NCBI GenBank assembly: GCA_963662905.2
Contig: CAXXFD010000001.1
Coordinates: forward strand, 124,001 to 188,000
Origin: G963662905 sp963662905
GTDB lineage: Bacteria; Bacteroidota; Bacteroidia; Bacteroidales; WRLA01
Direction: 5' to 3'
Length of the DNA stretch: 64,000 nucleotides
A model generated the notes under the pieces. The model saw only the letters and a list, made by a program, of their open reading frames with translations. It had not been told where the DNA came from and searched no databases. How positions within the stretch are numbered: position 1 is the stretch's first letter; every line of letters begins with the position of its first letter. Shown piece after piece: positions 51,666 through 61,187 of the stretch. The position numbers were made by a program, and so were the translations under genes.

Positions 51666-53433
51666 AAAAACAACGCAGTTTTTGCTCCCGGAGCAAGTTC
51701 AAAAGACCGATGCCGGTAATTATGATATTTATCCTGGTTTTGAAGTACCAACAGCTTCAATTAAAAGTGGTTACAATGCACTGGCCGATTATCTGGCATC
51801 GCAAAAAACTGCCGTTATCGATGGCTATATTGGGATCCAATGGGAAGCTTTGCTTGCAAACCTGAGTGATGCGCTTAGCAAAAAAGGCATCAAGGTATTG
51901 TGGTTTGATGTTTCGGCAGCTTTAAGGGAAAGTAAAGAAATTGACAGGCTTATTGAGCCTTTCTTAGGCGGAGATGATCCTCTTTTCGGTAAAAGGACGA
52001 ATCTTGATCTGGAGGATTTCTTTGTTTTGGAAAATCTCAAAAAAATCAAGCCGGATCCAAAGGCCGATCTGAACATCCTCTACGGAAGGGGGGCATCGCT
52101 CTGCAATTGGGACGGCTCATTGCTTTATGTTGATCTCCCTAAAAACGAGCTTCAGTTCCGAATGCGTGCAGGAACCATTACCAATCTCGGTGCCGCTTCT
52201 GCATTCGAACCCAAAAAAATGTACAAACGATTCTATTTTGTCGATTGGGTAGTTTTGAACAAACACAAGCAGCAAATCCTCCCGGATATCGATATTATCA
52301 TCGACGATCAAAGGCCGGAAAATCCGTATTGGACATCGGGTGACTGCCTCAGGAACAGCCTGAAAGAGATGAGCCGGAATTTTTTCAGGGTCAGGCCGTG
52401 GTTTGAGCCCGGTCCGTGGGGAGGGCATTGGATGAAAGAAAACATAAAACAGCTCAATCCGGATGTTCCGAATTATGCCTGGTCTTTTGAGTTGATCGTA
52501 CCTGAGAACGGACTAATGCTCCATGATCAGGGTAAAATGCTGGAGTTTTCTTTTGATTTTCTGATGTATCAGGAATATCAAAATGTTTTGGGCGAGGCCG
52601 CCGGGCGTTTCGGGCACGATTTTCCCATTCGCTTCGATTTCCTCGACACCTTTGATGGGGGCAATCTTTCGGTTCAGGTGCATCCCCTGCAGGATTATTT
52701 TGTAAAAGAATTTGGGGAGTCTTTTACCCAGGACGAATGTTATTACATCCTGGATACCAAAGAGGATGCGGATGTTTATCTGGGCTTCAGGGAGGATATT
52801 GATCCGGAAAAATTCCGTTCGGAACTGGAAGATAGTTATGCTGATTCGGCCAAGGTGGAAATTGATAAATTCGTGCATTCCGAAAAAGCAAGCAAACACG
52901 ATTTGTTCCTTATTCCGAGCGGAACCATCCACGGATCCGGTAAAAACAATCTGGTACTGGAGATTAGTTCAACCCCATATATTTTTACCTTTAAGCTTTA
53001 TGACTGGCTTCGTCTTGATCTGGAAGGAAATCCAAGGCCTTTAAATATAGAACGTGGATTTAAAAACCTTGATTTCAGCAGAAAGGGAAGTGTTGTTCAG
53101 CGTGAGCATATTTCAAAACCGGCTTTAATAGATCAGGGTGATGACTGGAAGCTGATTCATTTGCCTACACACAGGGAGCATTTTTATGATGTACACCGCT
53201 TTGAATTTGCATCATCTGTGGAGGCAGAAACAAACAATCAATGTCATGTGATGATGCTGGTTGAGGGAACTTCATTGATTTTAAAGACTTCGCAGGGTTT
53301 AAAGCAGCGGTTTAATTTCGCGGAAACCTTTGTCATTCCGGCCGCTTGCAAAAAATATACTTTAATAAATGAAAGTAGTTCGCCCTGTAAAGTGGTTAAG
53401 GCATTTGTAAAATCTGAAAAAAACGAAGCATGA
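51649..53433 (+). CDS. Class I mannose-6-phosphate isomerase with extra N-terminal kinase-like domain
   Basis: A 594-residue protein, about twice the ManA domain size. The C-terminal cupin part (about 245-594) has the zinc motif SVQVHPLQDYF near 340, ECYYILDTKEDADVYLGF, and LIPSGTIHGSG near 421, so it should convert mannose 6-phosphate to fructose 6-phosphate. The N-terminal 240 residues look like a uridine-kinase-type P-loop domain with the loop destroyed: IDGYIGIQWEALLANLSDAL near 58-77 in place of GxxGxGK[ST]. It overlaps the ROK gene and the MFS gene (by four bases). Confidence 0.85.
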   Translation: MSSDIRKTTQFLLPEQVQKTDAGNYDIYPGFEVPTASIKSGYNALADYLASQKTAVIDGYIGIQWEALLANLSDALSKKGIKVLWFDVSAALRESKEIDRLIEPFLGGDDPLFGKRTNLDLEDFFVLENLKKIKPDPKADLNILYGRGASLCNWDGSLLYVDLPKNELQFRMRAGTITNLGAASAFEPKKMYKRFYFVDWVVLNKHKQQILPDIDIIIDDQRPENPYWTSGDCLRNSLKEMSRNFFRVRPWFEPGPWGGHWMKENIKQLNPDVPNYAWSFELIVPENGLMLHDQGKMLEFSFDFLMYQEYQNVLGEAAGRFGHDFPIRFDFLDTFDGGNLSVQVHPLQDYFVKEFGESFTQDECYYILDTKEDADVYLGFREDIDPEKFRSELEDSYADSAKVEIDKFVHSEKASKHDLFLIPSGTIHGSGKNNLVLEISSTPYIFTFKLYDWLRLDLEGNPRPLNIERGFKNLDFSRKGSVVQREHISKPALIDQGDDWKLIHLPTHREHFYDVHRFEFASSVEAETNNQCHVMMLVEGTSLILKTSQGLKQRFNFAETFVIPAACKKYTLINESSSPCKVVKAFVKSEKNEA

Positions 53434-54758
53434 GTAAAAAGAAGGTTATACTGATAAGTTTTATTTCTGCGCTCGGTGGCTTATTGTTTGGTTTCGACAC
53501 GGCTGTGATTTCAGGAACCATTAAAATGGTCACCGGTGAATTTGCTCTGGGGGTTGACCTTCAGGGATGGTTTGTCAGCTCTGCCATTGTAGGTTGCGTG
53601 TTGGGTGTATCTTTCGCCGGAATAGTTAGCGATGTTCTGGGCAGAAAAAAAGTACTACTGGCCTCTGCGGTTTTCTTTACTGTTTCGGCTCTGGGATGTG
53701 CCCTGGCCAGCTCCATGACATCGCTTATAATGTTCCGTTTAATTGGTGGGGCAGGGATTGGGCTGGCATCCATTATTTCGCCAATGTATATTGCTGAGCT
53801 GTCGCCGGCAAAGATGCGGGGACGTCTGGTTGCCCTTTATCAATTAGCAATTACAGCAGGAATCTTATCTGCCTATTTATCAAATTCTTACATCCTCAAT
53901 ATGTTGGGCGCGGAAAATATGGAAGCATGGCGATGGATGTTTGCCACAGAAACAGCTCCGGCATTTTTGTTTTTTGTGATGTTGTTTTTCATTCCTGAAA
54001 GTCCCAGGTGGTTGCTGTCTAAAGACAGGCTTGATGAAGCCCGGAACATCCTACACAAGTATATTCCCAGAGCGGAAGCAAATAGTCAGATTGACTTTGC
54101 AAGAACTCAGAAGAATGATGAAACAGGATTTTGGGATATTTTGAAGCAAAAGTCATTGGCATATTTGCTGTTTATTGGTGCAGCTCTGGCCGCTTTATCG
54201 CAATTGAGCGGAATTAATGCTATCATTTATTTTGGTCCGGATATCCTGAACAATGCCGGATTAACCCTAAGTGATTCGCTTGGAGGTCAGGTAAGTATTG
54301 GAATTGTAAACGTTCTTTTTACGCTTCTGGCCATTTGGAAAATTGACTCCTGGGGAAGAAAGCCATTGCTGCTTTCGGGCATCATTGGCGTATTTATTGC
54401 TTTGATTATGTGTAGCTCATACTTCTTGCTGGATCTGGAAACACCTTTCCTGATTATTATTTTCATCACGCTCTTTATTGCCTGTTTTGCCTTCTCATAT
54501 GGCCCGGTAACATGGATCATTATTTCAGAAATTTATCCAACAAAAGTACGGGGTACAGCCATGTCTATTGCAACATTAGCACTTTGGCTTACCAATGTTT
54601 TGGTAGCACAGTTTTTCCCAAGAATTCAGGCATGGTCAAATGGGGGTACATTTCTGATTTTTGCGGGAATTACTGTGGTAGCCTTCTTTTTTGTGAAAAG
54701 GTATATCCCGGAAACACGGGAGATGAGCCTGGAAGAAATTGAAAATCAACTAAAATAG
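53430..54758 (+). CDS. MFS sugar porter (sugar/H+ symporter)
   Basis: A 442-residue, 12-helix transporter of the sugar porter family. Signature motifs are GFDTAVISGTI in TM1, GIVSDVLGRKK after TM2, MYIAELSPAKMRGRLVALYQ, PESPRWLL at the end of the first half, QLSGINAIIYFGP in TM7, and PETREMSLEEIE at the C-terminus. From the operon it should import mannose, or possibly a short mannoside, across the inner membrane. It is translationally coupled to the PMI gene. Confidence 0.93.
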   Translation: MSKKKVILISFISALGGLLFGFDTAVISGTIKMVTGEFALGVDLQGWFVSSAIVGCVLGVSFAGIVSDVLGRKKVLLASAVFFTVSALGCALASSMTSLIMFRLIGGAGIGLASIISPMYIAELSPAKMRGRLVALYQLAITAGILSAYLSNSYILNMLGAENMEAWRWMFATETAPAFLFFVMLFFIPESPRWLLSKDRLDEARNILHKYIPRAEANSQIDFARTQKNDETGFWDILKQKSLAYLLFIGAALAALSQLSGINAIIYFGPDILNNAGLTLSDSLGGQVSIGIVNVLFTLLAIWKIDSWGRKPLLLSGIIGVFIALIMCSSYFLLDLETPFLIIIFITLFIACFAFSYGPVTWIIISEIYPTKVRGTAMSIATLALWLTNVLVAQFFPRIQAWSNGGTFLIFAGITVVAFFFVKRYIPETREMSLEEIENQLK

Positions 54759-54780
54759 CACACTGATAAAATTTTAAAAT

Positions 54781-57700
54781 ATGAACAACAAAGATCTCAG
54801 GCTTATATTTTTTATAGGGCTATTCCTGATGGGAATTGTCGCTCCTGTATTTTCACAAAACGACTATCTGGTTGGCTATCAGAAAGATATTGCAGGCAAT
54901 AAATTCATTTATCATTCGCCTTATTCTGATTCCGAACAGTCGTTGCTGGTGAGGGCAAACAAATTTTTTAAACCCATTGCGTGGGAAACACAGGTCGTTC
55001 CGAAATCATATATCAAAGAGACGCTTTCGTTCATCTGGCTATACGCCATCGATGTCTTGCCTCAAAGTCAGGATTTTGAGCTGTATGTAAACGACAGTAA
55101 GGTGCTAAAATTCTCCAGCCCCACAAGTACGGATCAAAAAACCTGGAAGGTGGAAGGGGAAAAAGGCGTCAGCATAAGCTTCAGGCAGGCAATGGTTGAC
55201 AGGCATGGCGACCAAATGGGCTATGCAGTACTGAGCATGCCCACCGCTTTAGTTACCAAAGGCGAGCCTGTGAAAATTAAAGTTGATGGAATTGACAATA
55301 AAAGCGACGCCTGGTATATGACTTTTGAAGTTCCGCTTGATAATAAATTCTCCGCAGAGCAATTGAAAACAGTGACCAGAGAAAATGACAAACTATTCCA
55401 TACGATCCGCTTTAATTATGTGCATCTCGGAGCACCGGAAAAAGCCTTTATTACCGTTGAGGACGAAGCAAAAGAAATAATGCTGACCACCGGATTAAAT
55501 GAGATTGATTTCCTGATCCCGAAAGCAGAAGAACCTACGACTTTAAAAACAACATTTGTTGTAGGAGGGAATAAGCAGGAGCAGGAAGTGGCAGTAAATC
55601 CCGTTAAAGAATGGACCGTTTATCTGGTGCAGCACAGCCATACCGATATCGGCTATACACGGGCACAATCGGAGATTTTGGCGGAACACCTGCGCTACAT
55701 TGATTACGCTTTGGATTATTGCGATCAAACGGATCATTACTCCAAAGACGCACAGTTTCGGTGGACCTGTGAAGCCAGCTGGGCGGTACGGGAATATTTG
55801 AATAACCGTCCAAAGGAGCAAGTCGATCGCTTTTTGCAAAGAGTGAAAGAAGGGCGCATAGAGGTCACCGGAATGTTTTTTAATTTTTCGGAAATTGTTG
55901 ATGAAACAGCTCTGGCCATACAGTTGCAATCCTTAAAGAAATTTAAAGAACAGGGCATAGATGTGAAAACAGCCATGCAGAACGATGTAAACGGAATTGG
56001 CTGGTGCATGATTGACCTGTATCACAATACCGGGGTAAAATACGTGACTATGGGGCAACATGGCCATCGCGCCCGGATTCCTTTTGATAAACCAACCTCT
56101 TTTTGGTGGGAATCGCCCTCAGGAAACCGATTAATGGCCTATCGCACGGAGCACTATATGCATGGAAACGCCTTAAGCCTGACCAGTGGCAAAATAGATG
56201 TGTTCCGGGATAATCTATCGGATTACCTCGAAGATCTGGAAGATAAAGATTATCCACTTGACAGGATATCCTTTCAGTTTTCGGGATACGTTACGGATAA
56301 TTCTCCGCCATCCACAAAGGCATGCGACATCGTAGAAGAATGGAACAGCAAATATGAATGGCCAAAGCTTAAGCTTGCACTGGCCAGTGAATTTATGATG
56401 TACCTTGACCAGAACCATCCGGAAATTTTGGAAGTGAAAAAAGAAGCCTGGCCGGATTGGTGGACCGATGGATTTGGAACAGCCATGAACGAAACCAAAA
56501 CATCAAGGGTCACCAGTGCTCAAATGATCGCAAATATGGGCCTTCTTTCTATGGCACAGGCATCGGGAGCAATAATACCCGAGCAGGTAAAAAATGATAT
56601 TCAAGTCTGTTATGACAATCTCTTGTTTTATACAGAGCACACTTTTGGGGCAGATGAAAGCATTTCTAACCCAACATCAGAGAATTCAAAAAACCAATGG
56701 AGCCAAAAATCATCCTATGTGTGGACAGCCAATCAGCAGGCAAACCTGCTCAGGGAAAAGGCCATTGGTCTGATTCAACCTTATATTAGCCTGCCAAAGG
56801 AAGCCTCTGTTACAGTCTTTAATACCTTGAACTGGGATCGTTCAGGATTGGTTGAGGCATTTATTTACCACGACCTCTTGCCGCTTGATAAAGAATACAT
56901 TATAACTGACGAGAAAGGAAATAAAGTGCCTGCGCAAATCATAAAAAGCAGAAGTGAAGGCAGTTATTGGGCGCTGTGGGTAGATGATGTTCCGGCAATG
57001 AGTTATACCACGCTTAAAATTAAGGTTCTGGATAAGCAAATAGAATCTACAACATCTCGGGAGCAGATTGCCGAAACCATTGAGAATCAATTTTATAAAA
57101 TTACTATTGACGAGCAGCATGGGGGCATCAGCAGCATCATTGATAAAGAAACAGGCAAAGAGCTGGTCGATCAGAATGCAAAATACAAATTGGGCAGCTT
57201 CATTTACGAAACAATTGAAGATCGCAGGGAACTTGAGCGCCTGACACATTCGGTGCGCGACACCAACTTCACGCCAATAAACAGAGAGTTTATTCAACTC
57301 AATGATTTCAAAATCACAGATATCCAGGAAGGCGAAATATGGACCAGCATCCATTGTAATGGTAAGATCGATGCATGTGCAGATCATCATGGGGTAAACA
57401 TGGAAATCAGGTTATACAAACAAGAGAAGCAAATCGAATTGTTGTACGATATGAATAAGCTTTCCAACACAAATCCCGAAGCCATTTATATAGCCTTCCC
57501 TTTTACTTCAGAAGATAAAGGCGAACTGTTATTTGACGTGCAGGGCGGCGTGGTACGGCCCGGGCTTGACCAGTTGGAAGGCACAGCATCCGATTGGAAT
57601 ACTATTCAGAATTTCGCATCAGTCAACAACCAAAACGGACAAATAATTTTTAGCAGCAATGATATTCCATTGGTGCAGTTTGGAGACATAAACACCGGAA

Positions 57701-58197
57701 AATATTACTACAAACACAAACCGGAAAGCGCACACATTTATTCGTGGGTACTCAACAATTACTGGACAACCAATTTTAAAGCAGACCAATCCGGAGCGCT
57801 CTCATGGTCGTATCAAATTACTTCCACGGATGATAATTCGATATCGAAGGCGACCCGATATGGCTTTGGCAACAAGGTTCCGATGATTAGCCGAACAAAT
57901 GCCGGGAATTCAGGGAATCCTGCTCCGGAGTCAAAATCTTTTATTCCGCTTAATGAGCCGGAAAACCTTCTGCTGGTCAGCTCAAGGCCATCAAAGGATG
58001 AAAATGGAATTATACTGCACCTGCGCGAAACAGAAGGAGACCATGCGGTTTTGGATATTTCCGGACTGCTTAGTAATGAGCACATTAAAGCAGTGCATGA
58101 GATCAATTCAATCGGTGAAAAGCAAAAGGAATTGCGCTCTTTCCTTCTGTTTGAGCATTTTGAAACCAAGTTTTTATTGCTTGAGATTGCGGAATAA
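54781..58197 (+). CDS. Exported glycoside hydrolase family 38 (alpha-mannosidase-like)
   Basis: An 1138-residue protein with a signal peptide (LIFFIGLFLMGIVAPVFSQ). An N-terminal beta domain of about 270 residues precedes the GH38 catalytic domain. Metal ligands are H285 and D289 in QHSHTDIGYT. The likely nucleophile is D402 in QNDVNGIGW. WWESPSGNRLMAYRTEHYMH and SGYVTDNSPPSTKACD are further family segments. GH38 enzymes release alpha-linked mannose with retention. Export fits trimming of N-glycans or mannan in the periplasm or outside. It is the last gene of the mannose operon. Confidence 0.88.
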   Translation: MNNKDLRLIFFIGLFLMGIVAPVFSQNDYLVGYQKDIAGNKFIYHSPYSDSEQSLLVRANKFFKPIAWETQVVPKSYIKETLSFIWLYAIDVLPQSQDFELYVNDSKVLKFSSPTSTDQKTWKVEGEKGVSISFRQAMVDRHGDQMGYAVLSMPTALVTKGEPVKIKVDGIDNKSDAWYMTFEVPLDNKFSAEQLKTVTRENDKLFHTIRFNYVHLGAPEKAFITVEDEAKEIMLTTGLNEIDFLIPKAEEPTTLKTTFVVGGNKQEQEVAVNPVKEWTVYLVQHSHTDIGYTRAQSEILAEHLRYIDYALDYCDQTDHYSKDAQFRWTCEASWAVREYLNNRPKEQVDRFLQRVKEGRIEVTGMFFNFSEIVDETALAIQLQSLKKFKEQGIDVKTAMQNDVNGIGWCMIDLYHNTGVKYVTMGQHGHRARIPFDKPTSFWWESPSGNRLMAYRTEHYMHGNALSLTSGKIDVFRDNLSDYLEDLEDKDYPLDRISFQFSGYVTDNSPPSTKACDIVEEWNSKYEWPKLKLALASEFMMYLDQNHPEILEVKKEAWPDWWTDGFGTAMNETKTSRVTSAQMIANMGLLSMAQASGAIIPEQVKNDIQVCYDNLLFYTEHTFGADESISNPTSENSKNQWSQKSSYVWTANQQANLLREKAIGLIQPYISLPKEASVTVFNTLNWDRSGLVEAFIYHDLLPLDKEYIITDEKGNKVPAQIIKSRSEGSYWALWVDDVPAMSYTTLKIKVLDKQIESTTSREQIAETIENQFYKITIDEQHGGISSIIDKETGKELVDQNAKYKLGSFIYETIEDRRELERLTHSVRDTNFTPINREFIQLNDFKITDIQEGEIWTSIHCNGKIDACADHHGVNMEIRLYKQEKQIELLYDMNKLSNTNPEAIYIAFPFTSEDKGELLFDVQGGVVRPGLDQLEGTASDWNTIQNFASVNNQNGQIIFSSNDIPLVQFGDINTGKYYYKHKPESAHIYSWVLNNYWTTNFKADQSGALSWSYQITSTDDNSISKATRYGFGNKVPMISRTNAGNSGNPAPESKSFIPLNEPENLLLVSSRPSKDENGIILHLRETEGDHAVLDISGLLSNEHIKAVHEINSIGEKQKELRSFLLFEHFETKFLLLEIAE

Positions 58198-58390
58198 ATT
58201 GAGGGTTTACTACCCATTTTTGGTACAGGATCAAATTTAGCAAATACTTGCAATCTTTCGGTATAAATTTTTGTTTACATAAAACCTGGCTCTGTTTTAG
58301 CTGTTTGAAAAGCCCGGCACTGATGCTCCGAAATCTGCGGCACAAACCAAACTCGCCAGGCACGGGATGACTTTTCAATGTCGAGCATAA

Positions 58391-58426
58391 TCCCGAAGGT
58401 TCAGGAGATTTTATAGACGAACTCTA
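58391..58426 (-). repeat. REP-like palindromic repeat, copy 2
   Basis: On the minus strand it starts with the GH3 stop codon (TAGAGTTCGTCTATAAAA) and continues as TCTCCTGAACCTTCGGGA, an imperfect palindrome. It parallels the copy after the monoheme cytochrome gene at 45892-45928. Confidence 0.6.
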
Positions 58427-60691
58427 TTTAATCAGCGTAAAATCTAAGCCTCCCCTAATATCCGTAGATGAAGCTCCAATAATGGCTTCAAATTTCCCGG
58501 GTTCTGCAACCCATTCATGAAGCTCATCACCAAAATAACTTAAAGCCGTTTTATCTAAGGTAAATTCTATTGTTTTTTCTTCTCCTGCATTCAATGCAAG
58601 CTTTCTGAAAGCTTTGAGCTCCTTTTCCGGCCTGGGCAATGATGATTTTTTGTCAGCAATATAAAGCTGCACTATTTCGCTACCGGCTCTGTCGCCAATA
58701 TTTTTAATCCTTACAGAAACAACAAATTGATCATCTTCACGAATCTTCTTTTTGTTGATTGACAGCTCACTATACTCAAATTCGGTATAGCTTAAGCCAT
58801 GGCCAAAGCTGAATAAAGGCTCAATATTTTTCGTGTCATGCCAGCGATAGCCAACAAATATTCCTTCATTATAAGTCACTTGCCCTTCTTTACCAGGAAA
58901 TTCTCCCAGCGCATGAGCTGCGTTGTCCCCGAGCTTTTTAGGAAAAGTAAAAGGCAATTTCCCTGATGGGTTAACATCACCAAAAAGCACCGAAGCAATT
59001 GCATTTCCTGTTTCAGAACCCAGATACCAAGCCTGAACGATCGCGGGAACATCATCTACCCAAGGCATCGCAACGGCATTGCCCGATATGTTTACAAAAA
59101 TCAGGTTTTTATTGGCCTCTGCCAAAGCAGTAATCAATTCATCCTGATTATAAGGCAATTCCAAGCCTTTACGGTCGGCATCTTCACAATCCTGATGCGC
59201 ACTTTTATTCAATCCTCCAACAAAAACGACATAATCAGATTTTTTGGCCAGCGCCACAGCTTCCTGAAAAAGTTCTTCGGCTGAGGCGGACACCGACAAA
59301 TCCTGACCTGTAACAACGCCGTTATAATTACCACTTGCATCGCCCACATAACCTCTGGCGTAAGCAACTTCAGCTTTTGAGCCCAGCCTGTTTTTTATGC
59401 CATCCAGAACTGAAATTTCGTATTTGGCTTTCAAAGAAGAGCTCCCTCCTCCAACAGTCATCATCTTGATCGCATTTTCACCAATCACGGCTATTTTCTT
59501 TTTCTCATTTGGGTTTATTGGCAGCACCTCATCCTTATTTTGGAGCAAGACGATTCCTTCCTCAGCAATCTTACGACTTGCCATTGCGTGTTCTTCAGAG
59601 CCAAAAGAACCCCATTTTTTATTACTGTTCATGGAAGTCCTAAAAATTAAGCGAAGTATATTTTCAACTTTTTGGTCTAATTCTTCTGTGCCAACATCTC
59701 CGGATTTGATCAGCTCCAGATATGGGTTGGCCAAATAATAGTTGTCATAGCTGTTGCTTGCGCCACGCGTTAATCCATCCGTCCATGTTCCAAACTCCAG
59801 ATCAAGTCCGTTATAAATTGCTTCGAGGGTATTGTGTGTGCCACCCCAATCAGCAACAACAACGCCATCAAAGCCCCACTCATCACGTAAAATATCTTTC
59901 AGCAGGTATTGATTGTGGCAAGCATGCTGGTTTTTATATAAATTATATGCTCCCATAATGGACCAGCTTTCGCCCTCCATAACTGCTGCTTTAAAAGCCG
60001 GCAAATAGATTTCGTACAAAGCCCTGTCATCGAGATTTACATTTGTTGTGTGGCGGTTTGTTTCCTGATTATTCAAGGCAAAATGCTTCACACATGTTGC
60101 AACTCCGTTCTCCTGTACACCTTTAATATAGGGGACAACCATTTTTGAAGCCAGGAAAGGATCTTCACCCATATACTCAAAATTCCTACCGTTTAATGGT
60201 GTACGGTATATGTTTACACCGGGACCCAATAAAACGTCCTTGTCGCGGTATCGGGCTTCTGCACCAATGGAGCGGCCATAAAGCAAAGACATATCCTCAT
60301 TCCATGTAGCCGCAAGGCATGTTAAAGCAGGAAATACAGTGCAGGAATCATTCGTCCAGGCTGCCTGCTCCCACTCATCCCATAATACTTCAGGACGAAT
60401 ACCATGAGGTCCATCCGTCATCCAAAGTTCCGGGATACCAAGCCGCGCAACACCCGGTGAACTGAATTTGGATTGGGCATGAACCAGAGCAATCTTCTCC
60501 TCAAGAGTCATCCGGCTAAGCGCATCGGCTACCCGCTGCTCAATGGGCAGCTTGCTATCCAGATAAAGCGGTGTTTCATTCTGGCTTTTGGCCAAAAAGG
60601 ACAAAGCCATAACTAAAGCAATGGATAATAAAATTCCTCTTGCTGATTTAAAATTATATTTCTGACGGATCGGTAAATTGAATATTTTCAT
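58424..60691 (-). CDS. Glycoside hydrolase family 3 (beta-glucosidase-like), exported
   Basis: A 755-residue protein with a signal-anchor-like N-terminus (GILLSIALVMALSFLAKSQ). GH3 N-terminal barrel motifs: WMTDGPHGIRPE, YRTPLNGRNFEYMGEDPF, CVKHFALNNQETNR. The nucleophile aspartate is in VVADWGGTHN near residue 281. The GH3 C-terminal domain follows (GGGSSSLKAKYEISVLDGI), then a fibronectin III-like end. The family acts on beta-glucosides or xylosides, so it may complement but not duplicate the GH38. It starts five bases after the small ORF upstream. Confidence 0.93.
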   Translation of the reverse strand: MKIFNLPIRQKYNFKSARGILLSIALVMALSFLAKSQNETPLYLDSKLPIEQRVADALSRMTLEEKIALVHAQSKFSSPGVARLGIPELWMTDGPHGIRPEVLWDEWEQAAWTNDSCTVFPALTCLAATWNEDMSLLYGRSIGAEARYRDKDVLLGPGVNIYRTPLNGRNFEYMGEDPFLASKMVVPYIKGVQENGVATCVKHFALNNQETNRHTTNVNLDDRALYEIYLPAFKAAVMEGESWSIMGAYNLYKNQHACHNQYLLKDILRDEWGFDGVVVADWGGTHNTLEAIYNGLDLEFGTWTDGLTRGASNSYDNYYLANPYLELIKSGDVGTEELDQKVENILRLIFRTSMNSNKKWGSFGSEEHAMASRKIAEEGIVLLQNKDEVLPINPNEKKKIAVIGENAIKMMTVGGGSSSLKAKYEISVLDGIKNRLGSKAEVAYARGYVGDASGNYNGVVTGQDLSVSASAEELFQEAVALAKKSDYVVFVGGLNKSAHQDCEDADRKGLELPYNQDELITALAEANKNLIFVNISGNAVAMPWVDDVPAIVQAWYLGSETGNAIASVLFGDVNPSGKLPFTFPKKLGDNAAHALGEFPGKEGQVTYNEGIFVGYRWHDTKNIEPLFSFGHGLSYTEFEYSELSINKKKIREDDQFVVSVRIKNIGDRAGSEIVQLYIADKKSSLPRPEKELKAFRKLALNAGEEKTIEFTLDKTALSYFGDELHEWVAEPGKFEAIIGASSTDIRGGLDFTLIK

Positions 60692-60695
60692 TACA

Positions 60696-60914
60696 TTATT
60701 TATTTTCTATATCAGCTATATTATCATCTACAAAACCTATCATTTGCTTCGCAAGCATTTTTGCCTGTTCGTATGTAAGGAATAATTGACTTTCTTTTTT
60801 ATCATCATCAAGTTCTTGAATCCGTATAACAACACAATCCTGATCATCATTTGGCGTTATGCGAACGAGCTGATCATCGGTACAAATAGTTCTTTCATTC
60901 CAAACTTTTTCCAT
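60696..60914 (-). CDS. Small hypothetical protein upstream of GH3
   Basis: A 72-residue acidic protein beginning MEKVWNERTICTDDQLVRI with a predicted beta-hairpin followed by a helix (LFLTYEQAKMLAKQMIGFVD). No signal peptide. The stop is four bases from the GH3 start, so the two are translationally coupled or cotranscribed. I recognise no family. Codon composition is typical, and the frame ends naturally, so I consider it a real gene. Confidence 0.6.
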   Translation of the reverse strand: MEKVWNERTICTDDQLVRITPNDDQDCVVIRIQELDDDKKESQLFLTYEQAKMLAKQMIGFVDDNIADIENK

Positions 60915-61187
60915 TAGCGGGATAAATTGAGATTAGCAAATAAACGAAGAAGCCCTATATTAATAAATACCCTGAAACACTTTCTCATATACTGGATTGT
61001 TTTAGGCAAATTTGCAACAGCCGAACATTGGGCTGCAAAAATTTATTCTCACAAAGTGAATTAAATTTCAGGGGGATTCATAGCACAGGTAGCAAAAAAG
61101 TGGATATTAAAAACCTCAAAAGTAATGTATATATTTGAATTACAGCATTATAAAGAAATGCATTTTTGCAAAATAAGTGGATATGCC

